The position numbers were made by a program, and so were the translations under genes. The notes under the pieces are model-generated. The model saw only the letters and a program-made list of their open reading frames with translations, had not been told where the DNA came from and made no database searches. This document shows positions 32,061-45,435 of a DNA stretch of 64,000 nucleotides, piece after piece. The stretch lies in NCBI GenBank assembly GCA_002007465.1, contig LNAC01001953.1:1-64000 (forward strand), given 5' to 3'. Position 1 is the first letter of the stretch, and the number at the start of each line of letters is the position of its first letter. Source of the DNA: Ailurus styani. Lineage: Eukaryota; Chordata; Mammalia; Carnivora; Ailuridae.

Positions 32061-32539
32061 CAGTTCTACATGACAAGCTCCTTGCATAAATTTAAATGGG
32101 GAATAACTAACAAGGAAAGAAGTTATAATATATAAAATTAACAGTCCGTCTCAAGTATCTAAGTAGCTCTTCCATATCAATATGAAGACAAACCCTTCAA
32201 ATCAAAATGAACAAAGGACATGAATCATAAATCCATGTTCACAAAAAAATAAGACTATAAAACAACAGAGAAAAAATCTCATACTAGTCACCAGTGGATA
32301 GTCATTAGCCAGTACTATTTTATTGCATATCAAGTGGGCTCAGATGACTATGAGTGTGAGTATCCACTGTTGGCAATTGTGTGGAGTATGAGACTTGTCT
32401 AAGACTGATGTCAGCAAGTGTAATTTGGTACAGTTTTTCAGAAGAGCAATTTATCAAACCATAAATATATGTAGACCCTTTAGCTCATAACTTCTGTTTC
32501 TGGTGGGTTATCCTAAAGAAGCAGTTAGTTACCCAGAGA

Positions 32540-33760
32540 TACCAGTACAAGGATGTTCTCCCATTGCTTCTTTTTCTACTTTTTACTTTGAAGTAATTAT
32601 AAATTCACAGGAAGTTGCTAAGATAGGACAGAGTCAACCTTTGTACCCATCCCCCACTTTCCCTCAGTGTTTGCATGTTACATAGTTCTAGTGCATTACT
32701 GGACAGGGACACAGGCAGGAACACACAAGCTGTGTACAGAGTTCCCTGTCATTTTATCATATGGAGATGCCTGTGATCATCACCACAATCAGGAATCAGA
32801 ATTATTCCTCCCCATAAAGACCTCCCTCAGGCTACCTCTCCCTCCACCCTAATCCCCAGCAACCATTTGGCTGTTTTCCACCTTTAAGTTTTTGTCATTT
32901 TAGAGGAGCTTAGCATTTCTAATGTCCTTGAGTTCCATTAGTGTGGTTTGTTGTATGTATTGTAGTTCATTGTTTTTATGGCTGAGTAGGATTCCATTCT
33001 GTTATATGGATATACCACAGTTTAGCCATTCACGTATTGGAGGACACTTTGGTTGTTTTCAGTTTGGGGCTATCACAAATAAAGCTGTTATGAAAATTAA
33101 TGTACAGGATTTTGCATAGGTATAAGTTTTCATTTTTCTCTGGGATAAATGCTGGGAACGAGATCACTGAGCAGTATGGTGTTTTCATTTTTAAAGAAAC
33201 TGCCAGAAAATTTTGTCAGTTCTCACCAGCAATTTTTATAATTTTTTTAACTTTTTAACTTTTTTTATATTTTTATTTTTTATTACATTCAGCTAGCCAA
33301 CATATATTACATCGTTAGTTTTTGATGTAGTGTTCAGTGATTTATTAGTTGTGTGTAACACTCAGTGCTCATCACAGCACATGCCCTCCTTAATACCTAC
33401 CAGCAATTTTTGACATAACTAGTTTTTTTCCACATCCTTGTCAATGTTTAGTATTGTCACTATTTTTAATTTTAGCTGTTTTCTTGAGTGTGCAGTGATA
33501 GGTCATCTTGGTCTTAATTTGCATTTCCCCGAGGACTAGTGCTGTTGAAAATCTTTTCATGTGCTTATTTGCCCTTCACATATCCTTTTCAGAGAAGTAT
33601 TCATTCATATCTTTTCCCATTTCTAATTGAATTTTTTCTATTTTTGATTTTTGAGAGTTCTTTATACATTCTATATATGAGTCCTTTATCAGATAAGTGG
33701 TTTGTAAAAATTTTCTCCTAATCTGTAGCTTGTCTTTTCATCTCCCACCCCAACATGATG
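32540..33760 (-). repeat. old L1M-type LINE, 3' region
   Basis: Antisense 3' UTR text (aattataaattcacaggaag near 32597) followed by ORF2 C-terminal text (attccattctgttatatgga near 32991). It is interrupted by a short younger L1 (33238-33398). Confidence 0.65.
33238..33398 (-). mobile_element. very short 5'-truncated L1
   Basis: Only the tail and about 110 bases of 3' UTR (gccaacatatattacatcgt ... catgccctccttaatac) are present. The exact 13-bp target duplication ACCAGCAATTTTT lies at 33225-33237 and 33399-33411, so this is an independent insertion, not a remnant. Confidence 0.93.
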
Positions 33761-33764
33761 CATT

Positions 33765-36700
33765 TAAAAAATTTTTAATTGTGATAAATACACATAATAG
33801 GAAATTTACCATCTTTACCATTTCTGAGCATCCAGTTCACTGGCATTAAGTACATTTACATTGTTGTACAACCATCACCACCATCCATGCAAAGACTTTC
33901 AGTTTTGGAAAACTGAAATACTGTGATTCCTCACTCTCCTCCCCTCAGACCCTGGCAACCACCATTCTACTCTCTGTATGATTTTGGCTACTCTAGGCAC
34001 CTGATGTAATTGGAATCATACAGTCTTTGTCCTTTTGTTACTGACTTATTTCACTTAACATAATGTCATCAAGCTTCATCGATGTTTTAGCATGTGTCAG
34101 GATTTACTTTCTTATTGACACTAACATTCTATTGTGTGTATAGACCACATTTTGTTTATCCATTCATTCATTAATGGACACTTGAGTTGTTTCCACCTTC
34201 TGGGTATTGCAAATAATACTGCTATGAACATAGGTATATAACTATATCTTCACATTCCTGCTTTCAGTTCCTTTGAAGTGCAATTTCTAGATCATGTGGT
34301 CATTCTATTTTTAATTTTTTGAAGAACTACCATACTGATTTCTTCAGGGGCTGCACAATATTAGGTTCCCATCAGTGGTGCACAAGAGTTGCAAATTCCC
34401 AACATCATCTCCAGTACTTGTCACTTTCTATTTCTTTGATAGTGATCACCCTAATGGGTGTGAGGTGGCACCTACTGTATTTTTGATGAGCATTTCCCTG
34501 ATAAATTAGTTATGTTGAGCATCTTTTCATGTGCTTGGTAGTCATTTTACTTTGGAGTAATGCCTATTCAGGTCCTTCACATATCTTTAATTGTAGTATA
34601 GTTCTTTATATATTCTGGATATCAATTACTTATCAGATCTGTGATTTGCAGAGTTCCAAATTCCCAACATTCTATAGGTTGTTGTTGTAACAGTCTGTTG
34701 ATTGTATCCTTTGATGCACAGAAGTCTTTAATATTGATGTAGTCCAATCTGTCCATTTTTACTTTTATTGTCTGTGCCTTTGGTGTCATATGCAAGAAAT
34801 CATTGCCAAATCCAATGTCATAAAGCTTTTTTCCTGTGTTTTCTTCTAAGACTTTTGTAGTTTTAACTCTTATGTTTAGGTCTTTGATCCATTTTGAGTT
34901 CCTTTCTGGGTGTGTTATAAGGGTCCAACTTCATTCTTTTGCATGTGGATATCCAATTTTTCCAGCACTATTTGTTGAAAAAATTGTCCTTTCCCCTATT
35001 GAATGCTTGTGGCACCCCTGTTGAATATCTTTCAACCATATATATGAAGGTTTATTACTGGGCTCTCCAGTCAATTCAGTTGGTCTATATGTCTGCCTTT
35101 ATGCTAATACCACACTGTTTTGATTACTTCAACTTTATAACACGTTTTAAAATTACGGAGTACGAAGCCTCCACTTTGTCTTTAATTTTTCAGGTTGTTT
35201 TGGCTACTTGGGGTTCCTTGAAATTTCATAAACATTTTTGAAGGGATTTTTCTGTTTTGCAAAAAAAATACCATGGTGATTTTGATAAGGATCGGTAGTA
35301 ATGTCCCTCTTTCATTTCTGATTTTGAGTCTTCTCTTTTTCTTTCCTAGTTAATATAGCTAAAGGTTTGTGAATTTTATTGATCTTTTCAAAGAACCAAC
35401 ACTTTCTCCTTTGTTTTTCTATTTTCTATTTATCTGTGGTCTAATCATTATATTTCTTCCTTTCTACTAGCTTTGGGTTTATTCTTTCAAGTTTCTTAAG
35501 ATATCATTTTTGGTTTTTGATTGTGACTCTTCTTCTTTAATGTAAATGTTCATAGCTATAAATTTCCCTTTTAATGCTATTTTCACTGTATCTCTTAAGA
35601 TTTGTTGTGTTTCCATATTAATTCATCTGAATATATTTTCTAATTTCCCTGTGATTTCTTTTTTGATCCATTGGTTAAGAATTTTTTCTTTAATCTTTGT
35701 GTATTTGTAGATTTTCAAATTGACCTGGTATTGATATCTAGTTTCATTCTATTGGGAATGGAAAAAAGTAATTTGTATTATTTCAATTTTTAAAAATTTA
35801 TTAAGGCCTGTTTTGTAGGCTGATGTATGGTCCATCTGACCAAGTGAAATTGTACTATCTTCAGGTGGAGTGTTCTGTATATGTCTATTAGGTCCAGTTA
35901 ATCCATATTATTATTCATATCCTCTATTTATCTTCTGCCTAGTTATTCTGTCCATTATTTTTTAAAAATTTATTTTTTGAGAGAGAGAAAGAGAGAGGGC
36001 CAGGGAAGGAGCAGAAGGAGAGAATCTCTAAGCAGACTCCCTGCTGAGCACAGAGCCTGATATGGAGCTCAGTCTCATGACCCATGAAATCATGACCTGA
36101 GCTGAAACCAAGAGTTGGGCACTTGACCAACCGAGCCACCTCCACCCCTGTCCTGTCCATTATTGATATTGGGGTAGTGAAGTCTCCAATGATTAGAGTA
36201 GAACTGTCCATTTCTCCCTTCAGTTTTGCCAGTGTTTGCCTCATTTATTTAAGAGCTCTGATATTTGGTGCATATGTGTTATAATTGTTATATCTTCTTG
36301 ATGATTTGACCCTTTATCATCATATAATGTCCTTCATTGTCTCATAACAGTTTTAATTGTAAAGTCTGTTTTGTCTGATATTAATATAGCAATGCCTGCT
36401 CTCTTGGTTGCCCTTTGCATGGAATATCTTTTTCTGTCCTTTCATTTTCAACCTGTGTGTGCCCTTAAATCTAAAGTGAGTCTTTTGTAGAAAGCATGTA
36501 GTTGGATCCTGGTTTTTAAAATCAGTTCTGCCAACCTGTGTCTTTTGATTGGGGAGCTTAATCCATTTACATTTGAGTGATTACAGATTAAGGAAGGACA
36601 TTACCATTTTGTTGTTTTCTGTATGTCTTACAGCTTTTTTTGTTTCTTATTTCCTTCCTTTGTGATTAGCTGAATTTTTGTAGTGATACATTTTGATTCT

Positions 36701-37080
36701 CTTATAATTTCTTTTGTTTATATTCTATAGATATTTTCTTTGTGGTTACCATAGGGATTACATATAACATACATAAAATTACAACAATATAATAATATTT
36801 CAATCACATTTAAAAAATATACTCCTTTATAACTCTGCCCCCCAGCACCCCCTGATTTAATGTTAATGATGTCACAAAATATGTATTTTATTTGAGTACC
36901 CATTAATGTAGATTTATTACTATTTTTACAATTTTGTCTTTTTAAATTCTATAAAAGAATAAATGGAGTTACAAACCAACATTAAAATAATACACGTTTT
37001 TATATCCATCCAAATATTTACCTGTACTAGATAATTTTATATTTTCATACAGCTTTGAGTTCTTGTCTAGGGTTCTATCA
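33765..37080 (-). repeat. old L1M-type LINE, nearly complete ORF2 length, degraded
   Basis: A second antisense LINE. The 3' end is at about 33770 (aattgtgataaatacacata) and ORF2 reads in order to the endonuclease-side region near 36900 (gtggttaccatagggattac near 36743). Interrupted by a SINE at 35960-36151. Full of stops. Confidence 0.7.
35960..36151 (-). repeat. old CAN-SINE
   Basis: It sits inside the L1. CTGTCCATTATT flanks it at about 35948-35959 and 36154-36165. The head is degenerate (ccgagccacctccacccc). Confidence 0.85.
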
Positions 37081-37130
37081 TTCTTTCTTATTTTTTTTTA
37101 ATTTTATTTTTTCAGTGTGGTGTTCTGTCA

Positions 37131-37351
37131 CTTTATTTATTTTTTATTTTTTTATTTTTTTATTTTTAATGATTTTATTTATTTATTTGACACAGAGAGA
37201 GAGAGATTACAAGTAGGCAGAGAGACAGGGAGAGGAGGAAGCAGGCTCCCCGCTGAGCAGAGAGCCCGATGCGGGCCTCGATCCCAGGACGCTGAGATCA
37301 TGACCTGAGCCGAAAGCAGAGGCTTTAACCCACTGAGCCACCCAGGCGCCC
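37131..37351 (-). repeat. CAN-SINE, young type
   Basis: A long T-rich tail, body with ACAAGTAGGCAGAGAGACAG, and a head ending CCACCCAGGCGCC. The target duplication TGTTCTGTCA lies at 37121-37130 and 37352-37361. Confidence 0.94.
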
Positions 37352-37685
37352 TGTTCTGTCATTTTAAATTGAAGGGCTCATTTTAGCATGTCTAAAATCT
37401 TGTCATTTTAACTTGTCTAACTTGTCTAGCATCTTATTGTGTTACTGGAAGGGCTTCTTTTAGGGCAGGTCTAGCAGTATTGAACTCTCTTTCAGCATTT
37501 GTTTTTCCAGATATGTCCTACTTTCTCCCCCCCCCCCCTTTTTTTTCAGGGTAGTATATAGAATTTCTAGTTAATTTTTTTTTTCTTCCAGCACTTTAAA
37601 TATATTATCCCATTACCTTCTGACCTGGAAGATTTCTGCAAGAAAGATGATAATCTTATTGAAGATCCCTTATTTGTTTGGTCTT

Positions 37686-37727
37686 TTTAAAGATTTTATT
37701 TATTTGTTAATTTGAGAGAGAGAGCTC
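37686..37727 (-). repeat. CAN-SINE tail fragment
   Basis: TTTTTAAAGATTTTATTTAT followed by GAGAGAGAGAG, then unrelated sequence. The body and head are missing. Confidence 0.7.
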
Positions 37728-39059
37728 AGGGACAAAGCTATTTTGGTCAGTCTGTTGTATGCTTGGTGTTTCGTTGGAGGAAGAGGGCATGGAGCTACCT
37801 AGTCTTCCATCTTGCTGGTATCACTCTTCAGTTTTCTTTTAAATTTAGTTTTTGTTTTACTTTAGTGTGTCTTCTCATAATTGTTTCAGATAAGATTTGA
37901 TGAAGTAAACTTTTTGGACATTTGAAGTATGACAATGCTTTATTTTATCCTCACATTTGAATGCCATCCTGGTTACCTGGAGAATGCAAGATTCACAATG
38001 ATTTTCTTCAGTACTGAGGTGCATTTTCAGTGTCTTTAGTTGTCCAGCTAAAATAAACAGCTGCCCCCCTGGAAGCCTCATTACTTACAGAGTCTAATTT
38101 CTTTGGGATAATCTTTTTATCTTTCTATATCTTTTTGGTATATTTCTCTTTTATCATCTGTGTTCACCATGATGTCTCTGTCATGGACCTTTTCTCGTTG
38201 TCTTGCATGTATCTTAGATTTTCCTATCTAAAGAGATACATCTATCTTCAGCCCTTTGGAAATTTTTTTGTTGTTACTGTTGTTATTTGTAATATTTTGA
38301 TATTCATTCTTTCTGCCTACCACCCCATGTAACTACCATTGGGTACACAGTGCAGCTTCTGAGTCTGCCTTCTGAGTTCCTTTGCTTTCTTTTTATATTT
38401 TCCATATCTATGTCTAGTCTGGGAGAATATCTCTGCTTGATGTTTCATTTCACTAGACCACTTTTCATCTTGTTCTCTCTTTGTGCACTATGCTGTTGAG
38501 ATCATCTAATGAAGAACTTTTGTTTTAAATTCTCTCTCTTAAATTTGAAGATCAATTTTGTGTTTTCCGGAACTTCAGATTGTCCTTTTACTTATGGAAG
38601 CACCATTCTCTCACATCTCTTAATTTACTTACCCTAGAGTCTTTATTCAGTTTCCTGTTTTGACTCTGTTTCCTCAGATTTTTGTGCTTCCATTTGTTGA
38701 GTTTGATGAGTCTCTTTCATGATTTTGGTTTGCCTTTAGTGAACAGTGATTCTTGGTTTGTTGAGCATCATTTTATTTTAGCTGTCCTCTTACTCCTTGA
38801 ATGCTGTCCTTTAGAGCAGGTGACCTCTGATGATTGGGGGGAGAGTCAAAATGGGTTGCCTGGAAGCATGTGCCATTAACTGGGCTTATGGATCTGGGGG
38901 CTCTGTGTCCATCTTTTGATAGCCACTCTGGGCACTGCCCTGTGTTTATAACCCCAACACACTCTCACTACTTCAGCTGAAAGCTGGGTAGCCAGGTGTC
39001 TCATTGTTGACAGGCAAAGGAAGAGGCCCACCCTCGGTGATGTTCCTGCTCTGCTTTCT

Positions 39060-39201
39060 TTCTTTTTTTTTTTTTTCAAGTGGGCTCCACACCCAGCATG
39101 GAGCCCAACGTGGGGCCTGAACTCTTGGCCCTGAGACCAAGACCTGAATTGAGATCAAGTGTCAGATACTTAGTCAGCTGAGCCAACAAGGTGCCCCACT
39201 A
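39060..39201 (-). repeat. old tRNA-derived SINE, internally shortened
   Basis: T-run, then CAAGTGGGCTCCACACCCAG and a head ending CCAACAAGGTGCCCC. The target duplication CTCTGCTTTCT lies at 39049-39059 and 39202-39212. Confidence 0.88.
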
Positions 39202-39370
39202 CTCTGCTTTCTGAACCAAATGCCCTTCGAGTTGTCCCAGATTCCCTTTTGCTCCCGTCAACCCCAGAGATACCTCTGCTTTGTGCAGTAGACATTTTCT
39301 GCTTTCACTTTTGGCCTTGGGTTCTTCTACCAACCTAACTACTCTGCTTTGCATTGCTTAGGGATACCCT

Positions 39371-40850
39371 CATAATCTGTGTTAAACTGTGGATACCTCC
39401 TCTTATTTTCCAACACTCTTGTCCATTTTAAAAACTATCTCTTCAATGCTAGAATGAATCCTATGATCCTGGGTTGGACTCAAAGATATCAATATGAACT
39501 CCTATTAATTTTAATATCTATGCAGATAGGTACAACAATAAATATGGGTATGTGTGCATACATAGGTTAGCATACATACATATATTTCCTAGCTTCATCC
39601 ACTAAGAGGACCTAGAAGCAGTACCACCCCAGCAACAACTAGCACATCTACTGTCCAGATCTTGGTTTTGGATGCCATTCTTCAGTAAAAGGAGCCAGTC
39701 TTGGGAAAATGGCTCATTCTAGAATGGGGGTGGGGGAGAGAAAATACAAGATGTGCCTGAAGTATCTGATAGTGCCAGAAAGTAAGGAAGTACTAAATGG
39801 TATGTGGGTGCATGTCAGAAAGAAGCATAAACCAACCTGAATGAGCTCCCAGTGCCCACAGCTGGAATAATGGTAGCCACAAAATAAATAAAATAGTTTT
39901 ATGACCTCAAGAATAAAATACATACCCATGAGTCTAACCATATCGTGTAAGTAAATGATTAAGTCAATAATGGGAGAAGGGAGAGCTCTATCTTAGAGAA
40001 ACATTTAAATTAATAAATGTAGAAAGAATGAAGGAAGCATAAAATCACCATTAGAATGCCATGGTGATCCCTGTCACTGGCAAAATCCATTGATGAGTTA
40101 GGGAGTGGCACTTAAAGGAGAAATAGGATTTTTGTTTGGCCCCTCAAACTATCTCCCCTAGTACTTGTGAATTGCTATGTTAGTTTGTGGATGTCCTCCA
40201 TCTTTGATACCCTGTTCTCTGGGAGCTGAAGCTTGATTACCTTCCCTTGAGTATGGGCTGGACCTAATGACTCACTTATTAAAGTATGGGAAGGGAAACA
40301 CAGGTTTATAGTGGAGAATCCTGGCACACACCACCATAACCAGTTAACACCACCTCTGATCACCCTTGATGGTGTCACACCCCTCCGTATACCATGTAAG
40401 GAGGAGGGCACTACACCCCTGCAGTCTGATTTCCCTCAAAACCCATTACCTCAATTAAGTCTTGAGAAAACACCAGACAAACCCATTTGAGGGACATTCT
40501 GCAAAATACCTGACCAGTGCTCTTCAAGAGCGTCAAGGTCATGAAAGGTGAAAAGTGTGGCACTGTCACAGATTGGAAGAAACCAAGGGGACATGATGAC
40601 TAGCTACATGGGCAGCCTAAATTGATATCCTGGGACAGAAATAGCACATTAGTGGAAAAACTGGGGAAGGCTGAATATGTTCTGTCATTTAGTTAATAGT
40701 ATTGTACCAGCGTTAATGTCTAAGTTGATAATTCCTGTGGTTGTGTAAGCTGTTAACATCAGGAGAAGCTGAGTGAAAGGTATACAGGAAACTCTATTAA
40801 CTTTGGAACTCCTGAAGTCTAAAAGTATTTGAAAATAAAAGTTAGGGTTG
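39371..40850 (+). repeat. old L1M-type LINE, 3' end, sense
   Basis: The segment from about 40490 (gagggacattctgcaaaata; caagagcgtcaaggtcatga; attagtggaaaaactgggga; aagctgttaacatcaggaga) is the 3' UTR of ancient L1 elements, ending in a short A-rich run near 40840. 39371-40480 is less clear but probably the same element. Confidence 0.6.
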
Positions 40851-43083
40851 TCTTTCCCTACCCTTTAGTTTGTTTAAGGAGAAGGATAGTAAAACGTTGT
40901 CTTCCATCTTAATCCAGTAAGTATTTTCGTGTTACTGGAAAAGTATTTCGTGTATGTGTTTTTAAAAAAATATACAAAGAAATGACAAATTGTTCTCATG
41001 AATAGGCAGCTATGTCCTTCTGTGTGGAGGAATACAGCCATGGGGCAGTGGGATAAAGAGATAAAGATATCCCCACCCTCACTCTTTCTGTCCCGCCAGT
41101 GCCTTTCTGTGGCTCCCCATTGGCCAGAACCAACCAAAAATATTAGGACAAGGGAGCTTGTATATGCAACTCTATAGGTCAGCCTCTGGACACAATCCAG
41201 ACCCAGAGAAGTGCCTGGAGGATATCTGTCATCATCACGGTCTCAATCAGTGACAGCAGCCTGTTTGTTGGAGCCAATAAAGAAGATTTAGAAAACCTAG
41301 AACTTAGATAGGATCCCATAGGATTTCACATAGAAACCTCTACCAGTGAGACATTAAAAGACATTTTAAAATGTTCAAGTGTATGTGATCTAAATGCACA
41401 TTTGGGAAGGGCCTCCCCAAAGCTCTTCTGCTGAGATAAATCTAAATTGGTCTCTGTAATAGATGCCTGAACTTCTCACGGATTTTGTTTTTGTGCTTTT
41501 AGCAAAAAGCCACCAAACCTTTGCTTGGACTGACTTTGTTTCTCTAGCTCTTACCCCGACATCTCTGGGACTGCCATTCCAGGGTAAAGCAGTGTCTATC
41601 TACCTTGATGGAGACCTGTTCCCCAGGTCCCCCTCCCCATGGTTTATCCTGCTGGCCTGGGCCTTACCGTCTTGCCCAGCTTCCTTCCCTACCTTTTACT
41701 GGCTTGGTGAGTTCCCCACATCTAGAAAATGGACCATCTAATGATCTTCACACCAGATCCCACCACCATCCTGGACTATCTCAGGATCCACAGGGATAAC
41801 TCATCCCAAACCCAAGCCTCCCAGTTTTGGGATGGCTTCATCTCCAGTGACCTTCACCTCCATTCCACCTCAGCTCCCCAGGCCACTCACCTGGCCTTCA
41901 AATGCTTACACATGCTCCAAAATCCTATTTACTTCACACCCTACCTCTTCTCACAGCTTCCTTCCCTCTGGTGCTCTCCCTCCCTCATCTCTATAAGGTT
42001 TGCAAGCTGCCCAGCCCTCCACTCCTCCTCCAGCACCTCTTGGCGTCACTCCCTTTCCTATTCAGCCTCAGCTTGGATATATAACATCTTGAGGAAGGAA
42101 TGCCTTTCTGACTCATGCTCAGGGGTCTTGGGCCAGTAGCACCCCTTCTCTGGTGAGTACCAGGGTTTGAGTTGGCTGATCACTAGGAAGCAGGACAGGC
42201 CCTTGAGTCCAGTGAGCACCTAGTGCAGTGGGGAGCAGAGAGGGGAAACGACCCTGTTGGCCTCATGTGTTTGGTGCATGGCAGGCTCTATGGCTGTGTT
42301 CTGCTCCACCTTAGTCGCTTGTCCCTGGGTATTAGTCTTTGTGAAGGAAATGTCACCTGGGGTGCCATGATGGTTCCATGCTGCGTCTGCGGTGTCCATC
42401 ATGCTGAAAACAAAAACATCCCCTTATTTGTTCATGAAAAGTAATTCAATTTTTCCCTTGGAGTTCAGAAACTTAATGAACTCAGTACAAAGGAACTAGG
42501 AAAATACGTTTATCTACATCTTGAATTTTGCTGGGAAGTACTGTGAAGTTAGGAGCTGACTACCATTTTTAAAGGAGAAACTCATATTTCGGATCTTGTT
42601 TTTTATCCTACGAGAAGGACTGAAGCATTTCTTAAACAGGATGATTTACAGAGGTTATGTTGGGGTCATCTGAGATGTGACTTGCTGGAGAGGAGAGAAG
42701 GAAATTGTAAGTGTTGGGGACGATGTGGCTGAAGACCTAGCTTAGGGCATAAGCCAGCTTCCCAGAGGAGTCCTTCCCCTGCTGCATGTGGATGAGCTTG
42801 AGAGTCAGGTGGTCCTGAAATTGTTGGTGACACTTAACTCTGTGTGCTTGCATACTTGAGCATGGGAGAGGTGGTCTGTGACACCATCTTATTCTCAAAG
42901 GGACTTGGGTCCTTACCTTTCCCACCCCCAGTCAATTTTGAAATCTGGGCAGAATAATTTGTTCTGACATCAATGAAATTATATTTGCTGATTTCTCTCC
43001 TGAGAGACTGCCTTTTCCAGGAAAGCTTGGCCTGGCTTTGTGACCACCCAGACTTACCCTTTGTCCTTTTCTCTCCATCCTAG
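40851..43083. other. end of intron 2, mostly unique sequence
   Basis: No exon recognised before 43084. The segment 41880-42110 has L2-like features (codon-like text but no domain). Frames at 41463-41741 and 41729-42139 are discounted. Confidence 0.45.
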
Positions 43084-43155
43084 GCCAACACTGGACAAAT
43101 TGATGACCCACAGGAGCAGCACAGAATTATCAGCAGTAACCTCGCCCTCATTCAG
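43084..43155 (+). CDS. SLC41A3: SLC41A3 coding exon 3
   Basis: 72 bases, phase 0 to 0, residues 122-145 (ANTGQIDDPQEQ to SNLALIQ). The acceptor is ttttctctccatcctag|GC and the donor CAG|GTGACT. It encodes the polar link after the first MgtE signature and the start of the next helix. A cassette exon in phase 0: skipping it would keep the frame but remove the linker. Confidence 0.96.
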
Positions 43156-43890
43156 GTGACTCTCCCCTTTGTCTGATCCATGAATCTCCTCCCTGCTTTT
43201 GAAGACTAAGTGAGCCCTCGTCCTTGCGCTCCAGACTGAACTTGGGGAACAGGCCACCGTACATCCTGCACCCACCAGACCATACTCATAGAGCAGCTGG
43301 AGGCTCAGCCCAGCTGAGGGCACCAGCATTTCTACCTGAAAGTAGCTGCCTCTTCCGGGACCCCAAGGTCCCTCCAGCACCCCCAGTCCCTTCTTTTCAA
43401 GACAGGCTTATTGAAAGATTAACCTATACTTGCTTGCTCCTCTTTCTCATAGTCTGGACAGAGCTAACAGCTTTCGCTTCCACTGTCTTGTCTCAAGCTG
43501 TGCTTGCCAAGGTCACTGACATCCTAACTGGTATACCCTCTGATTGGCTCATACAGGTGATCCTACTTGTTCTCTCTGGAGCACCTGCAATTCTTCCTGA
43601 GTGATGTTCCTCTGTGGCTGCACTGCTGCCTCTTAGCCTCTTCTTTCTCAGCCTTGGCAGGACACCCCCCATCCCATGCCTTTGTCCCTTAAATGCTTCA
43701 TTCTCATTCAAACTTGTACCTCCTTCTTGCAGACCCTCCTTGGGCTAAGTTCTCATCCTAGGATTCTCAGAGTATTACAGAGTCAGGAAGCCCAGGGCAG
43801 GGAGAGAATGGGAAGACATTGGGTCAAGGTAAGAGAGGACGTGGCTTCATCCAGAGCCTACTATGCTTCTCTGGCTGGGGGTAGCTTGTG
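43156..43890. other. intron 3, unique sequence
   Basis: Open frames (43224-43604) continue from just after the exon but show no domain. Confidence 0.45.
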
Positions 43891-44930
43891 GCCACACAAA
43901 GAACCTGGACTCTGAGATCAGACAGGCTTGGAGTTAAGGCTATCATTTATCAACTGGGTGGCCTTGGGCAGGACACACAAGACTTGCTTAGTTGTATCTA
44001 CTGTTCATCAAATTAGGAGGACACCCACTTTACCTCACCTGGGTTCCAGAGCCTCTGTTTCTAGCTCTCCACTGCGTATCTCCATCTACCTATCCCAGAA
44101 GCATCTCTGAAACAGCTTAGCCAGATCTGGCCTCATCCCCTCATCTCCTCACACTCACCTCTTGTGAAATCCCCAACCCTGAAGAGTTTGATGGTTAAAA
44201 ACTCATTCTAGGGGTCGACCAGCTGGAGGCCCTTGGGCAAGTCACTTCAACTTATCTATAAGGTGGGTCATTGTGAGGTTTCAGTCATGGAAGGCTGTGA
44301 CACCTGGCCATCATGTGGTAATCTCCCAGTCATGGTCACTGTGCCCATTAATCAAGCTAGAGACCAAGTCACCATCAGCATCTCTCTGCTCCTTATCCTT
44401 ATGTCCAGTCCTGAGGAGTCTGCCTCTGACCTGTGTTTGAATCAGCCCTGCTTCTCCCCCTCTTGCCTTGGCCTCTTGGACTCTGACCTCATTGACTACA
44501 AATCTCTTCACTGTTCTAACTGCCCCAGGCTTCTTACTCTCCTGCTTTCTCTGAATGGCTACCTGAGTGACCTTTTCTAAATCCTAAAGCTGATCGGGTA
44601 TCCTCCTCCTGAAGCTCTTTTGTTGGTTCTTCTTGTCCAAGTGTGGGCCCAGCCCAGAGGCACTCCTGGGCTGGTCCTGTCCTCCTGCAGTCTCATGTCC
44701 CCCATCCCTGCTCCCTTTGCATATGCAGTTGTCTCTCCTTGGAATATCTTTTCTGTTCTTGTTCTCCTGGCAATGAAGCTCCAGTCAGTTCCAGCCCGAC
44801 ACCAGGTACTCTCTGGGACTTTGTAAAAGCTGCTGGGGCTGCTCTGGTTGCAGTTCTGTGTTTGCCTTTTCCACTTGAGCTGAGTCACATGGGCCAGGAG
44901 GCTTCTACTCAATAAATTATACTGCAACGA
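43891..44930 (+). repeat. MIR and L2 remnants
   Basis: MIR-like cores lie at 43895-44010 (ctgagatcagacaggcttgg, ggccttgggcaggacaca) and 44190-44290 (cccttgggcaagtcacttca). L2-like 3' text is at about 44330-44900 (tgcagttgtctctccttgga). Confidence 0.55.
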
Positions 44931-45119
44931 AATTATTCTTTTTTGCATGAATTTCTTTTCTTTCTTTTTTTTTTGGATGAATTTCTTATTTGCATGAAGT
45001 TCCCACAATTTCACGAGGTATGAACAATTTGAAGTTCTAGATTTTTTCCAAAAGGATTATAAAATATTCGAATTCTTATTATCAAATAATAGCATCAGTT
45101 CTTCTGAATGACTTTCTGC

Positions 45120-45175
45120 ATTTGCCATATATATATGTGTGTCCATATATATATATCATATATATATGATACAAC
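45120..45175. repeat. TA microsatellite
   Basis: ATATATATATGTGTG and two further (AT)n runs. Confidence 0.85.
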
Positions 45176-45236
45176 TTTGTGTGTTTTTTAAGCACTAGTA
45201 TTATACTATACATATAATTCTGTAACTTGTACTTTC

Positions 45237-45435
45237 TTTTCTTTTTTTTTTTTAAAGATTTTATTTATTTATTTGACACAGAGAGAGAGATCAGATCACA
45301 AGTAGGCAGAGAGAGAGGAGGAAGCAGGCTCCCCACTGAGCAGGGAGCCCGATGCGGGCCTCGATCCCAGGACCTTGAGATCATGACCTGAGCCGAAAGC
45401 AGAGGCTTTAACCCACTGAGCCACCCAGGCGCCCA
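45237..45435 (-). repeat. CAN-SINE, young type
   Basis: Complete; head ends CCACCCAGGCGCCC. The exact 15-bp target duplication GTAACTTGTACTTTC lies at 45222-45236 and 45436-45450. Confidence 0.96.

Larger units (their letters stand above)
29560..32520 (+). repeat. old L1 ORF2 remnant, sense, interrupted three times
   Basis: Sense L1 text is recognisable at 29640-29690 (aaaatctaagcaaatcaact), 30060-30120 (gttgatctggatgaagaagc then gagaatagccaagg), 31110-31210 and 32100-32500. It is interrupted by an AT-rich expansion plus an antisense L1 (30391-31058), a SINE (31219-31383) and an unassigned repeat (31650-32060). No usable frame. Confidence 0.65.
37362..39370 (-). repeat. old L1M-type LINE, 5' region
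   Basis: Antisense text such as gggcaggtctagcagtattg (near 37463) and agcactttaaatatattatc (near 37591) matches the 5' part of old L1, as at 660-1060. A SINE tail fragment lies at 37686-37727 and a SINE at 39060-39201. Beyond about 38300 the assignment is less certain. Confidence 0.5.

Noticed and set aside
41463..42139. Two overlapping + strand frames in intron 2
   Set aside because: Hydrophobic and Ser/Pro-rich but without a domain; neither joins exon 2 or 3 in phase, and part overlaps L2-like sequence.
43224..43604. 126-codon frame just after exon 3
   Set aside because: It starts inside the intron, has no domain, and exon 3 joins exon 4 precisely without it.
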